Of a stretch of 64,000 nucleotides of DNA, positions 47,357-59,786 are shown in pieces (within the stretch, counting starts at the first letter, position 1; every line of letters begins with the position of its first letter). This stretch comes from Diploscapter coronatus (lineage: Eukaryota > Nematoda > Chromadorea > Rhabditida > Rhabditidae), in contig OZ038422.1 in assembly GCA_964036155.1 (NCBI GenBank), forward strand, positions 21,971,201-22,035,200, written 5' to 3'. The notes under the pieces were generated by a model. That model ran no database searches, was not told the origin of the DNA, and saw only the letters and a program-made list of their open reading frames with translations. Both the position numbers and the translations under genes were made by a program.

Positions 47357-50300
47357 GTAAATGTCATATAAATTAAAAAGAAATCAATCTATCATAGAGT
47401 CCGTCAAACAATTCCGTAAATTACCCATTTTGCTAGCTCAAGATACTCAAGATACTTTGACGTTTCGTATTTGCTTCGACTTCAGACTTCCGATTTCAAT
47501 TGGAGTTTTACCGTGTTTGTAGCCGTTTTTTCTTTAGCCACTTGTGATGACAGTAAAGAGAATGAGTTAGAGAAAGAGGAATTGTCCTTGCCTTGGGAAA
47601 GAGATAATGCTTCTCTATTGCATTACTACATCCCCACAAGAGTGCTTATGCCCAGATAGAGAGGAACAAGACAGAGATACGGCCAATTGTTTGAAACCTG
47701 CTAGCCTTGAAGTCGGGCTAAATCAATTTACTCATTTATTCGTCGAGGAAGATCAAAATGTATACATTTCAGAGAACGACTCCGGCAGAAAATCGATCAG
47801 CTCAGGAGCGTTAAGACTGTCGGAACTTATGCCATAAATACGGTATGCTGATATATCAACAAAATAGGAACAATTTCTCCTTCAAAACCTCTAAAGCATT
47901 GAAGACTTTGAAGATCTATTTTCTTTTCGAAAACATTCGAGCCGATAATGATTCAATTCTGTAACCATTGCAATCCTATAATAAGAAAACCATTATCGAT
48001 CTGAAAGATGATCGCTTATTCTGGAAGATTGATCTTTCCATCCCCCGCAAAAAGTGGATGCGTTACATTTTTGCATGATCCAGACAAAAACGTCATAATT
48101 GCGTTGGACAGTAAAAGTTGGATGTGCATTGAAGTAAACGGAATTGGAACATTTTCAGCCAAATGGCCTCTACTCGATCGAGGACATCAAGACGGACGAG
48201 GACATCTTCAATGTGTTCAGGTTCCGACCGGAAATCGCTGCACTCCGAGACAGCATAATAGTGAGTGGAGCGAGAAGATTAAACAACATAGATTTAATTG
48301 CTCAGAAAAGTGTCACTCCTTCGAACTTCCGTTCACCATTTCCCTCAGGCTCGCCCAGCCACATTCCGCCCGCATTTGCTGGCGGAGGACAGTCATATGG
48401 GTCGAAATCTCCAGTATGCAAAATGATTAAAAAACGGGAAAATCAATATCGTTTACAGTTGCCTCCGATCTTCAAATCGGACGACAGTGGGGCTGCCGGA
48501 GCAGTGCACGACAAGGCACCGGCAGTCGATCAAAGCAGCCTGTACGACAACCCAGGGGCCACGGAACCGGAACCGGCCAAGCAACCTGAGAAAACTTCAG
48601 GCGGAGGATATGATGGAAGGGAACAGACACCGGACGAACAGAAACAACCCAATTCGAGTGGTGAAGGAGGCGGATACTCAAATGAAGGTGCAGACAGTTC
48701 GGCGAAGTTGCCAGCAGGACAAGGACCAGATACACAGCCCGCAGGTCAGACATTAAAATGATTCATTTCGATTAGATAATATGAAATGTGGATGATCTAA
48801 GTTCGTCTGACTCATCTTGATTGCTTAATCCTATAGTAAACACTGCTTCGTATCGTGAAGATCAGCTTTATTTTGAATAGTATCGATTCATGCTCGATAT
48901 TTTTCATTCGTTCAAGACTAAATTTTTAACCATCGCACTAATGCCACCATTATAAAATTGGCGAACCCTTCGCGATCCGCCCTTTCCTAGCTTTTCTTGT
49001 CATCTGCCTCAGAGCAAGATGGTAGATCTTCTAGCATACAGTTCAGAATTGCTCATGCGATTGTCTTATCTGAAAGAACTCATATGAAAGATAGAAGGTT
49101 TGGATGTAGGTTCTGGTAAATTCATGTCTTAGAAATAAGATTCGTCTGTAAACTTGGAACCATGCGATTTGGCCTGAAACTTGAAATTCACCTTTTATAT
49201 CTTCTACCTAGAAAGCACGAAAGCAGTCTTGCAAAAGACAATTGGTCTATGATCCTAAAAACTCAATATTACAAAGAATACTTTTTCCTTCACTTCATTC
49301 TTCAACATTTTCACTCCTTTTCTACTTCGACACAAGGAATGAAAAAATGGACATTACGTAATTTGGGTGAAGAATGAAATTGAGAGTGAAAGTGCGAAGA
49401 AATTTGTAGAGGAATTAAAAATATTGAAAACGTTCAAAATAGCTCACAACTAGACATTAGTTAGATGTTATATTTTAGGTCAAGTACCTACAAGTTCTGA
49501 GTCGAATGGAAACAGCAAGGGAGTAATTGCTGGAGGATATGATTCTCCTTCTGCGGAATCAAATGAACATCCAGAACAACCGAAAACTCCAGGTATAATA
49601 ATCTATCTTTGATTAAACAAATAATTTAAAGCAAACTGATTAGTTTCTGAAAAAATACAGAAGGAATGTTAGGATTTTCTTTTGAAAAGTCTAGAGGAGA
49701 TGAATCTTTTTCGTGATCGAAATCGAAATTTCGACGGTAAAACATAACTTGAATTCATATTTCTTTGAATCTGAATCGAAATTCTAAAGATTCCTGCTAT
49801 GCAACTATAGTTAAGAAAATACGCGGCATTCGCTATTTTTGACACATTTTCCACAAGGTTGTGATAATTATAGCACCATAAAATGAAAAAAAAACAGTAA
49901 AAATCGTTTTAAATTAATTCCTGAACTTTTCCATAAAAATTAGAGGCATGGGAATATAGTCGATTGTAAAAAACTTGACAGTCGCAGTGCCCTTCGCACA
50001 AGGGGGCGGTGCGAACAGCACGTTTCCCGCTCGCGTCGCGGCATGCATTGCGAATTCATTATTCAAACTGGATTTTCACTTTCATTTATTTTTTTCGACG
50101 CCTTCATCCGTAATTTTTATAATTATTCGGTAATCATCGATAATTAGCGATAATTAGAGCTAATTATCTGTAGGTGATTTAATGAACAGCCACTTTTCAC
50201 TTATTTTTCCCGTATTTTGCAGTGATTTTTTTGAAAATTATTTTTTAAATAGATTTTTGAATTTCTTCTTCAAAATTGTGATAATTAGAATACAATTACA

Positions 50301-53300
50301 GATACAGGTTTTAGTTTTCTGTTTATTTCGTGTTTTTCCGTGACTTTTTATCGTTTTTCTCGATAAAATGATTTCTTGAGCATAATTTCTCAGCAAAATT
50401 CTGTAATTATATCCTAATTATCGATAATTACCGAATAATTATAGAAATCACGGACGAAAACGTTGAAAAAAATAAATGAAAGTGAAAATCCAGTTTGAAT
50501 AATGAATTCGCAATGCATGCCGCGACGCGAGCGGGAAACGTGCTGTTCGCACCGCCCCCTTGTGCGAAGGGCACTGCGACTGTCAAGTTTTTTACAATCG
50601 ACTATATCAAGTTCGATTTTATTTGAATTAAAATTGAAACTCTGAAAATTCCTGATATGCAAATAGAAATGAGACATTCCTATCAATCCACTTTGTCACA
50701 TTTTCGATTTTCAAATTTAGAATTTGAATGATGAATTCGAGATCAAAAACAAATCTATTTTGCTGAAATTATTACCCATCAACAAGAAAGCTGTTTTTAG
50801 AAGTCCAAAGCACTTCTGCACCTGCGAGCAGTGGAAATGAAGGTTACCAAGCTGGACACGCTCCAGACACAGAAAAGAGCGGAGAAGATAAGAAAACTGA
50901 AGACGAGAAACCTCCCGCTGATAAATACCCCATTCCAGGACCTGGAGATTTGCCTACTGAACAAGGTTAGTGTTCGCACTATAAACTATATACTGTGACG
51001 GTAAGAGTATGGAGCCAAACATAAATAGTTTTAATGATTACGTTACTTATATGAAATCGTATCAATCTGAAACTTTCAGCTTTTAGACCTTATATATACC
51101 CTCACTTGTGTGTAAAGTTTCAATCTTATTTAGCTCACCGCAAATTAATTAATCATGTTTAGAAATTTTTCGTGGTTCGATACTTTAACCGCCACTGTAT
51201 ATTTCGAAAATGTTCGAAGTCGCATCTTTTTTAAATACTTCTAGATTAGTAAAGCTTATTTGTAAAAGTATAATACAGCTCTACGCATTTCATTCCTTAT
51301 GTTTTGGAGCGATTGGATAAGTAATGTGTTGCAAGAAGAGAGTAAACCAAAATCATATCTCTCTAATCATATTTTTACCTCCAAAATTCGCAAAATCTGA
51401 CATATTGCATCACATAAATTCATAAATGACGCTTATTCTTTCCTCTTTCTTAATGCTAAAACTTGAAATGGAAATGCTGAAAATTCCGATCTATTCAACT
51501 CCTGCTAATCGAAATGCATTACTCCTTCAAAAACTTGTCATTAAATTTCTAGTCAATTTATGATCTTTCCTAATTTAACAAAATTGACAACAATTTTCTC
51601 GCCATTTGACTTCTAATTTGCTGCGTTCATTTCTTCATTTTTCACTTTATGAGCCAAGAGTTGAGAAGATAGGTCGCAAATAGCACTATGAAATAAGCGA
51701 AGGAAAATTTGTAAGTGAAAACTCATTAATAGGGCGCGCCAAGCTTTCGGGAAAAACTCGCCTATTTTGAACCAGAAATCATAAAATTTAGAAGCCTGAG
51801 TTTTAAAATTCAGAGAACACTAGATTTTTTAAGAAAAAGAGTAAATTTTATAAACTTTTTATATACGTAAACGTGGGGAGAACTTATATCGGATAGAAAA
51901 TACAATGGACGTAGTCTGAAAAAAAAAAAAAAAACAAGTTGATAATCATGAAATCATCTTGCTCTAGTTACAAATTTCTGTCAATGGAGGATTAAAAGAA
52001 AATGTTGAGAAAATATTATGAAAATAGATTGAACAACTATTCTAACTAGAATCCTCCCTGTGTCTTCTTTTCTAATTGCCATATTTCAGAGAAGCCGACA
52101 ATTCTGAGCGGAGAGACTTCTGGCGACAGTCATCCGACCGGAAGTGGTTATGAGCAACCGAGTCCTGAGTCGAGCGACAAAAAGACAGAACAAAAACCTG
52201 GAGAGAAGAGCAAGGAATCTGAAGGTGGACAACCTACAGATCAGTCACCACCTAATACTGGAGGAAATGAGTCAAAGGTATCGATTTCTGTAGATTTTCC
52301 AGAAGATTTAAATCAGATTATTATTTTATTTTTAAATAATCCATTTAAAAGAGATTTCTTAAAAAAAAAAAAGTGCTAAGAAAATATTTTAGGAAGAGCC
52401 TTCGAGTACAGAGCAATCAGCTGTTCCTAAGGAGGAGGAGGAAGGGTCGAAACCTGAAAGTATAGGTTATTCTGTAGACAAATCGGCTGAGAAGCAGCCT
52501 TCCCCGACTTCAGATCAAGGTAGAATAGAATCTTTAATTTTCAAAAATTAATCGAAAATTTTACATTGCTAATTGACAGATCTAGACAAACTTTCAGCCA
52601 GAGTGAAGGTATATAAGGGAGGGGATATGCAAAATGAAATTCCTCTTTAGAAATTTGATGCATAAGGGGGCTCGCAAGAAGATTTTAGCGGTAAATATTC
52701 ACTTAAAGGGTGTACGCTCAGAGATTTTGGCCTAAGCACTGTATAAGCCTGCTAATGATATATTTTAAATCTTTAGTTCCAACTGAAACCCACACTGAAG
52801 ACGGTACTCCTGTTGGTGGCTCATCAAGTGAAATTACTCCAAACAAACAACCGGCTGAATCAGGCAACGATCAGCCAGACGCAGGAACTTCGACACCTCA
52901 TCCGATTGAGAACGCAGGATATGGGGGAGAAAAAGTGCAGGAAGGGAACAATCTGAGTCCGAAGCCTGAAGTGCCAGCAACTGAACAAAGCACAAGCTCG
53001 CCTGCAGGTAAATGCGAATTAAGATATTCAAACAGAATCTACACAAAGGGGTTATGAAAAGTTTATCTAAATAAAAATAGCTCATGAAGTTACAACGGTT
53101 AACGATCAATAGTTTGGCTGAATGCGTGATTTTTGAGATACTTCATATCTCGATTTTTCTATCAATCCAATTATTTAGTTTTTTGTCGAATTGAAATGAC
53201 AAAAGGTGATAATTATTCACAAAATCTCATTAAGGTTTCAAGAATGTGCGGAATTCAAATAGCGATTTAAAAAAGTTCGATTCCGGGTAATGATAAAAAT

Positions 53301-56231
53301 CAATTTGATTCCGATTATGTTAGGGTAACTTTACCGAATGTTTACTGAGTTTTAGTTTATTTCATTAAATATTTAGGAATCATCCATTTAAAATATCATG
53401 CATTCTTTAAATCTTTGTGCATCAATGTACTTTCCAATCGTCATCTTTTGAAAAATCAACAATCCAAGAAAACGGTGTATCGAAGACAATTGCAACTCAT
53501 ATCGCGAGAAAATGGCAAAGTTTAAAAAATGAACCGATTAATTTTTATTCAATAAATTTTACGATTATTCAGCAAAAAGCCACAATTTGTTATTTTAGGA
53601 TCACAACCAGCTGAGAGCAATGGATATGACCAGCCTAATCCTGAAGCGCCCAAAACAGAAGAAAGCGAATCGAGCAGCCAAGCGCCGATTGGTGGCGGTG
53701 GACAGGAGAAAGGGCTTGAGCCTGACAAAACTAATCTGGGAGCTGACGACGACTTATTGAGCAAAGCGGCAGGAGAGAAGCAGCCGGGTGAAGAAGACAA
53801 AAAAGAGCCAAGTCCTACCGGAGGACAGCCCGTTGAAACGTCAAATCCAGCCCCTGATTCGTCATTAGGCAATCCAGCTGTTGAAAAAGCAGAAGGACAG
53901 CCAGAACAGACTCACTCTGAAAGCTCAGGAGATGAATCGAATCAAACAAGCACAGAAAAACCACATGAGGAACAGAGCTCGGGCGAAACATCTTCAACGA
54001 CCCCACAACAGATCGGCGGCGAGGCAAGTGGAGAAGAACAGTCAACTGAGGCATCGAAAGTAGAAGAGAATGGAGACAAGTCAGGAGAAGGTCAACCCAG
54101 CGAGACTACGACAGAGAGCACCGGCGATCAGAATCTTGGATCTGTCGCCGAGAGCTCCACATTCCAGCCGGAGAAGTCGAACGAAGAACACAGCGGACCT
54201 GCGCCTGAAATCGGCAACGAAAATACCAATGCCGATGCTCCTAAACCAGAAGAGAAGGAATCTTCAACCCCATCTCAACCCGCATCTTCTGGAAGCGATT
54301 CGGCTGCTGCCGCTTATGGCGGAGGAGAGCCGAAGTCCGAAAAGTCAGAAGATCAGGCATCCTCGACTCCAGCTTCGAGTGAAGTCCAGCCTCAACCAGA
54401 AAAGACTGAAGAAAACAAGAATGAGAGCGGACTCAACCAGACTGGAGAAACGTCTTCTGTTCAGCCTCAATTCCCAGAAGAAGAAAAGCCAGTTGGATCC
54501 GAGGCAGATCGGAATAGTGATAAGCCGAAAGACGAGTCAACTCCTGCACCTTCCCAACCTGTCGCAGAAGGAGGCAGCACTGAGTCCGGAAATGGAGAAG
54601 ATGCAAATTCACAACCAAAACCAGCTGAAACTGATTCGCAGAATGCAGGAGAAGGATCTGGTGCTAACCAGCCAAGCACAGAACAGCCACAAACGCAAGG
54701 AGAACATGAAGCAACGACGACATTGCCATCTGAAGGAGCTTCGAGTGAAGCCCCTCAACAAAGTGAAACCACAGCTGCTCCTGAAGGCGAACAACCACAG
54801 CCAGAACAGACCGGAAGTCCGAATGCCGGAGTGAGTTCGGAGAACGGGTCACCAGAAGCTGGACAGAAAGAGCCAGAAGAAAAGACACCTGAACAGGGAG
54901 GAACTGATGCAGCTGGCGAAAACAAGAGCGGAGACTTGTCAGGGGTGGGCAAATTTATTGATATTAATCATGCCATGTTATGAACGAAAGTTTAGAAAAG
55001 TAGAAGTCAAATTGAAACTAGTGGCTCATATTTTATCGTTAAGGAGAAGACTCCGTAGCCGGAAAGTCGCTTTTTCGTGTCATTTTGCCGAACAATTTGA
55101 TAAAGAAATAGTATTCCCAATTGTTATTATATAGCAAGGTCACGATGGTCAAGAAAAATTACAAAATTTACGAAATGTTACCGAAACTCTCGATTTTCAA
55201 TATCCAACTCAATTTCACCAAAAACTCCTTCATTTGGAGAATTTGTGAAATTAAAAAAAAAATGCATGATGGAACTTGTGTTATTAGCCCATTACATTTA
55301 TTCATATGAAATTTTTAGAGAATATTTTTAGGCTATCATTAGAAAAATTAGAAGACCTTGTATTCATTTTAATGAATAGCATATTTTCAATTTTAGATTT
55401 AGGAGCTATATTAAACCTTTGAAAACTTTACGATTTTTATATCATCGGTAATATTGCTTTCTTCCAGGATGAACACAAAACGGATGAAGTCAAGCCCGTT
55501 GAGCCTGGAAGCGAAAACGCCGGAGAAGCTACAAGCACAACTGCACCTGGAGGAGGAGGAGAACAAAGCGGACAGCAGAATGGAGAGTCGTCGCCAAGTC
55601 CAGCTGGGGAATTGCCGAAGGTCGAGCCAGAAAATGAAGAGCCACCTTCTGACGCCCAACCAGAAGCTACTTCGCCTTCAAGTGCGAATGCAGGTAAGAG
55701 CAATTCCAGGATAAAGACGAAAGGCTACCTGAGCTATTATTAGGCCATTTGGAATCAAATTCAGATGAAACCAAAGAGGAGCAACCGATTGGTGGAGGTG
55801 CAGAATCGACGGCTGCACCAGAAGCTCCACAAACAAGCGGGGAGGGATTAGAAGCCAAATCTGATGAAAATGACGCCGGAGATAGCAGTCAACCAGGCAT
55901 AATAAAATACAAAAGTTTATTTGAAAGATAGCGAATCTTAGGACCCGTTACGCCGGCCCCAGGTGGAGAGAAACCAGAAGAAAAGGTTGAACAGTTTCGT
56001 TTCATATAAGAAAAGGGTTTCATTAAGAACAAGATAACTTTGAATAACTTTCAGCCAGATGAAGCCGAGTCATCGTCATCAGGCCCGGTTCCTCCCGCAG
56101 TTCCAACAGGCAAATCTGCGAGCAACGCAGGAGGGGCAAACGACGCTTCACCCTCTGCTCAACCAGACAGTCAAGTCACATCGCAACCCGTGCCAATTCC
56201 TAACGATCCCAAAGCTTTGGGCTATCAATAG
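47295..56231 (+). CDS. long modular Glu/Pro/Ser/Gln/Gly-rich disordered protein
   Basis: Twelve exons from 48159 onward have consistent phases and give about 1103 residues: 48159-48413, 48459-48744, 49479-49592, 50801-50965, 52090-52277, 52393-52519, 52777-53007, 53599-54944, 55468-55693, 55744-55896, 55942-55985, 56055-56231. A signal peptide (MRLTVWLSFCFSTISAAP, 47295-47356), directly after a TTTTCAG, probably starts the protein; the exons between 47357 and 48158 are unresolved. An early segment (SIEDIKTDEDIFNVFRFRPE) is the only part that looks folded. The rest is acidic, nearly Cys-free and repeats a Gly-Tyr motif about once per exon: GGGYDG, GGYDSPSAE, NEGYQAG, GSGYEQPSPE, IGYSVD, NAGYGGE, NGYDQPNPE, ending ALGYQ. 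Many introns are phase 1, so modules could multiply by exon duplication. Ser-Gly pairs in acidic context (EGSG) resemble glycosaminoglycan sites. A secreted mucin- or proteoglycan-like role is an inference. Confidence 0.62.
48414..48458 (+). other. 45-nt intron divisible by three
   Basis: GTATGC at 48414 and TTTACAG ending at 48458 bound a 45-nt stretch with no stop in the reading frame. Removing or keeping it changes the protein by 15 Lys-rich residues without a frameshift. The stretch is AT-rich and basic, unlike the flanking acidic coding sequence, so splicing is the more likely reading. Confidence 0.5.
49957..50604. mobile_element. foldback element with long near-perfect inverted arms
   Basis: The ends TAGTCGATTGTAAAAAACTT and its complement bound 648 bp flanked by TA on both sides. 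The outer arms are identical in reverse complement for more than 110 bases, including an unusually GC-rich block (about 49985-50045 and 50515-50575), then stay about 90 percent similar to about 190 bases. The AT-rich centre holds no long frame. It lies in an intron of the modular acidic-protein gene. The TA flanks suggest a non-autonomous Tc1/mariner-type element. Confidence 0.75.
50991..51199. mobile_element. Tc1-like MITE
   Basis: A 209-bp element has imperfect terminal inverted repeats (TACTGTGACGGTAAGAGTAT at the left; TACAGTGGCGGTTAAAGTAT as the complement of the right end; 20 of 26 positions match overall). TA lies on each side (50989-50990, 51200-51201). The TACAGTG start is common in Tc1-type ends. 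It is non-coding and lies in an intron of the modular acidic-protein gene. Confidence 0.65.
52578..52740. repeat. dispersed repeat, copy 1
   Basis: This intronic block shares ordered pieces with 60505-60665: ACTTTCAGCCAGA, a TTTAGAAA.TT..T..ATA.GGGG segment, and GCTC..A..ATTTGG.CTA at the right end. The start CAGATCTAGACAAA also resembles CAGATCTAGGCAAAAC at 60723. Confidence 0.4.
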
Positions 56232-57256
56232 ACTGTAATTTAGGTAGTTGAATTCTCGTTCAGATATAAAACTTGGAAGTTGCAGAAAAATAATTCGTAA
56301 TTAGAACAGCCCCGCTGCTCGTTTCTCATCCCGCCTTCTCAAAATGATCCTCTCAAATCACGTGTGTGTGTGACGGTCGAATACCGCATTCTTTCTAATC
56401 AACTTGCTCAAATATCAAATTCTAAGGAATGAAATTATAATTAGAAAGAGTTCGGTATTCGGTGATCCAATCTGAAAATTTTAGCATTTCATGGAACTAA
56501 TCACATGGTTCAGATTAGAACACCATCAAAATGTCGTCAAATTAGTCAAATCGAATTGTTTAACACTTATTATTTGATTTTGTTTGTACAATATTCGCTA
56601 AGTGCATTGTTGTTCGGCTAGGCATGATTTGATTGTTTTCGGTTTCCGATTTCTGGTTTTGCCTTCCAGTTTCCGGTTTCCATTTCCCGGTTTGAGTCAC
56701 TCAAAATAAGTCTCTTACTGTCATTGTGGGTGAAAGTATTCCATTACTATCCGTGTAGTTAGGAGGAAACTTTTCGTTCGTTTTCACCAGTTTAAATTCA
56801 AAATAATTTATCTTCTTCTGTACATTAATAAATAAATTGCCCGTATCATTTAACATCTTTAGATAATTCTTCAAACGAAGCAAAATCGTTGTGAAACTTG
56901 ACAAAAAGAAAACAAAAGTAGTTTTTTTTTTTCATTTTAAGAATAGTCAGTAAATTTTTAAATTTCAAAAATATTGAAAAATATACTAATTTTTAATGTA
57001 TCGCAAGAAAATTCGAAGTAAAATTTTCAGGAAAAAATCTTAAAGACAATTTCAGAGACCAATTTGGCCTATTCTTGTTCACTTTTCTAATCATTCATCG
57101 AAGAATATTAACAAAATATTGATAAAAAGAAAATTATGAGTTAAAAATGTTCGTATTTTGATCAAATTTTCACTTGTTTTGCTTCGTTTGAGGAAAGATA
57201 TGCTTTCTGAATGTTCGAAGTTTGAATTTTTGCAGTCGTCTCTCTGGAGGGTGAAT
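56232..57256. other. convergent 3' region with inverted repeat
   Basis: The region between the acidic-protein and FRA10AC1-family genes holds the 3' ends of both. It contains the inverted repeat at 56378-56461 and a short run of repeated TTTCCGGTTT-like words near 56640-56695. No exon was supported. Confidence 0.4.
56378..56461. repeat. inverted repeat downstream of the acidic-protein gene
   Basis: The arms CGAATACCGCATTCTTTCTAAT and ATTAGAAAGAGTTCGGTATTCG (22 bases each, a few mismatches) flank a 40-base loop. It starts about 150 bases after the stop codon. It could be a small foldback element or a 3'-end structure. Confidence 0.6.
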
Positions 57257-59786
57257 TCACTGGAACAGGTCATCCAAGAAGTCGTCTATGTCCTCGTCTA
57301 CTGTCCTCTCCGTCTCGACCACAATCGGCTTTTCCCAGATTTCGGTTGACGCCGCTGCTGACTCCTTCGATTCTTCTGAAATTCATGTCTGCATAAATTG
57401 CAAAATAAAATCAGCGAAAAATGTAACTTAAAAAACAAGTAATAATAATGAACGATTTTAGAAATGATCATCTGACTTCTAAATTATTATTTTGGCAGCT
57501 AATAAAATAGAAGTTAGTAAATGTCTTATCATGCTATTTTTTCTGCCTTATCTTCGCCGTTTTCTTGGAAAGTCATTACTACTTCACGAAATAAGAACGT
57601 CAGTTCAGAGTTCGCCATTTAGTAAAAAACTAATAACCTCATCAAGAATGGCTATCCAACATATTGATGAGTATAAAATGTTCATTTACATAGACACCTA
57701 AAAATAAATAGAATTGCTCACTTTTATCGCCTTTCTTGTCAGGTTCCTCATCTTCATTTTGTTTTGAGGTTGACGGACCGGGAGAATCGTCCTTCTTGAT
57801 TTTCTTCTCATCTCTTCGTTTCCTGAAAATAGATAAATAAAATTTGAGAAGAAATTATTCGAATATAAATTTACTTTGACTTCTTCTCGACCTTCTTCTT
57901 TTTTGAGCAATAGTTGAGCATTTCTGAGCATTGGGGGCAAAGGCGAACTTTGACGAGGGCATTTTTCCGCTCGCCTCCCTCTTCATAGGCGAAATTCACC
58001 TGAAAATACAGAATATAAAAATTGTAGTCAGTCTAAAAATGCGTGTGGAGTTGGAGTTAGATTGTCGTAAAATATTAACTTTGTCTGATTCAAACATTTT
58101 CAGGGATTTTGGAAAGTCGAAAACTTTGGCTGCAGAAAATTCGATAGCGAATTCGATGTGAACTCGAGTTTCGAATTGAATTCCGAAATCGATGAGCATT
58201 CCTGAACGAATCTCTACCTCCCAACTCGTGAGTGCTTCCTGCTCGTTGCATTTCTTGTTTCCACAGATGAACTGTCCCTTCCCACTCTCCAGTTCCTTCT
58301 CGATTCGCCATCTCATTGCAATTCGGTTCTTCGCGTAATAAGTCAAATCCACAATGCAATATTCTGAAAAATCCTAATAAGTTACGAACCCATAAATCTG
58401 TTTTTCGTTAATTGAGGAAAAAGGATAAAGAAAAGCAAATTTTCTTTCACATGAAAAAGTACAGATAAATATCTAATTCTCGCTGAAAGATAGGGAACTT
58501 GCACAACTGCAAATTATTCGTAATTTCACGGAATAGTGACTCGTATCCTTTTTGAAATTTCTATATTTTGTCCATAACCGTGCGCAAAGATAAAGAGATG
58601 CTTTATCATTTAATTGTCATGAACTATCTACGTTTTCCTTCGAAAGGATAAGGCATGTCAAGTCAGGATTTTGGTTAATATTCATAATTAGACAAAAAGA
58701 AATACCTTTAAAGAGTTTATCGTAATACTTCTTGGCCATTCGAGCTTCCCAGCTGTCTTTGAGCTTCGCTTCATCTTCAATCGACCAGAGAAACTTGTGA
58801 TTTTCCTGAAAAGTTAAAGTGATCGTTCGAGCAATGCTGGAAAAAACATCTGCCAGTGTAGAGACTTATTATTCGATTTTCTGCCTTCGAAGAGTTTTAA
58901 CATTTTTATCCAAACATCTTCAAATTTTAAAAGCAATTTCTTTAATGCTTTCCAAAGTTTTAGAGAGATGCATCTTTCTCAAGTGTAATGACAATCAAAG
59001 TACCGTACCACCAGAACATCATAGTCAGTGCGATCTTTCGACTCGTCTCGTTTCATGAGTTTGTCGTACGCGCCTGGATACGTCAGGTAGTACAGATTGA
59101 TGATCTGCTTGTGTCTCTGGTAGGCATCGAGGGTTTGCAGGCGAGAGAGCTGCCTGAAGTTCAAACGTATGGAAAATAATAATTTTATTTAGCAGAAAAA
59201 ATCGAATCCTTATAAATAAGAGTCCATTTACTTTTGAAAATTATGTGCAACCGAAACTTTAGTTCAAGAATTCTACAACTCGTTCAGGATTTTCTTCGAA
59301 AATATCGGCAAATTATAAGAGATTACTGGTCTTTCGTTCTCCGACTTCAATAAATTGCATAATTAGATGAATGGGAATGCATTTTCAAGGTTTCAATCAG
59401 CAAATTACCTATGAACGCGTGAATGCTCATCTTGGAACCAATGTTTTCCTTCGGAGCGCTTCTTCTTTGGTTCCTGAAGCGATTTTTTTAAATTATCACT
59501 TTTCAAAAGTTCGAAATTCATGATTATTGGAGAATTGCAGAATCATCTCGATTACCGATTATTTAGAAAGTGCATGTATTATTTTCTTTTTCACCAACAC
59601 CTCCTTCAGAGCTGCACGAACTTCCCAAGAAGTCGCACAATTCAGTACCTCTCCAGGATATTCCTTGTGCAGGAAGTCCTTTCTCCTCTTGCGCCCTGTT
59701 CCTTCCACATCGCTTCCATATTCGGAGCCGAAATCCGAACTGAGGTCATCCAGATGGAATGACGGATTCCGCTTAATGTCGTCCAT
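57257..59786 (-). CDS. FRA10AC1-family nuclear protein
   Basis: FRA10AC1 is a conserved nuclear protein found with spliceosomes; its exact role is not well defined. The eight-exon model gives 312 residues (human about 315): 59786-59649, 59473-59409, 59153-59009, 58805-58706, 58363-58218, 57999-57875, 57822-57722, 57375-57257. The ATG directly follows TCTTCAG, consistent with trans-splicing. Conserved blocks in order are DAYQRHKQIINLYYLTYPG, ENHKFLWSIEDEAKLKDSWE, RMAKKYYDKLFKEYCIVDL, a RWRIEKELESGKGQFICGNK zinc-ribbon start with CGNKKC, SWEVNFAYEEGGERKNALVK, and RLCPQCSEMLNY supplying the second Cys pair. A Lys-rich tail and an acidic C terminus (DEDIDDFLDDLFQ) match the family ending. Confidence 0.9.

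Noticed and set aside
53757..54983. Several long frames on the minus strand and in other plus frames across the acidic exon
   Set aside because: They are shadows of a long low-complexity coding exon. The in-phase plus-strand frame with splice sites at both ends explains the region.
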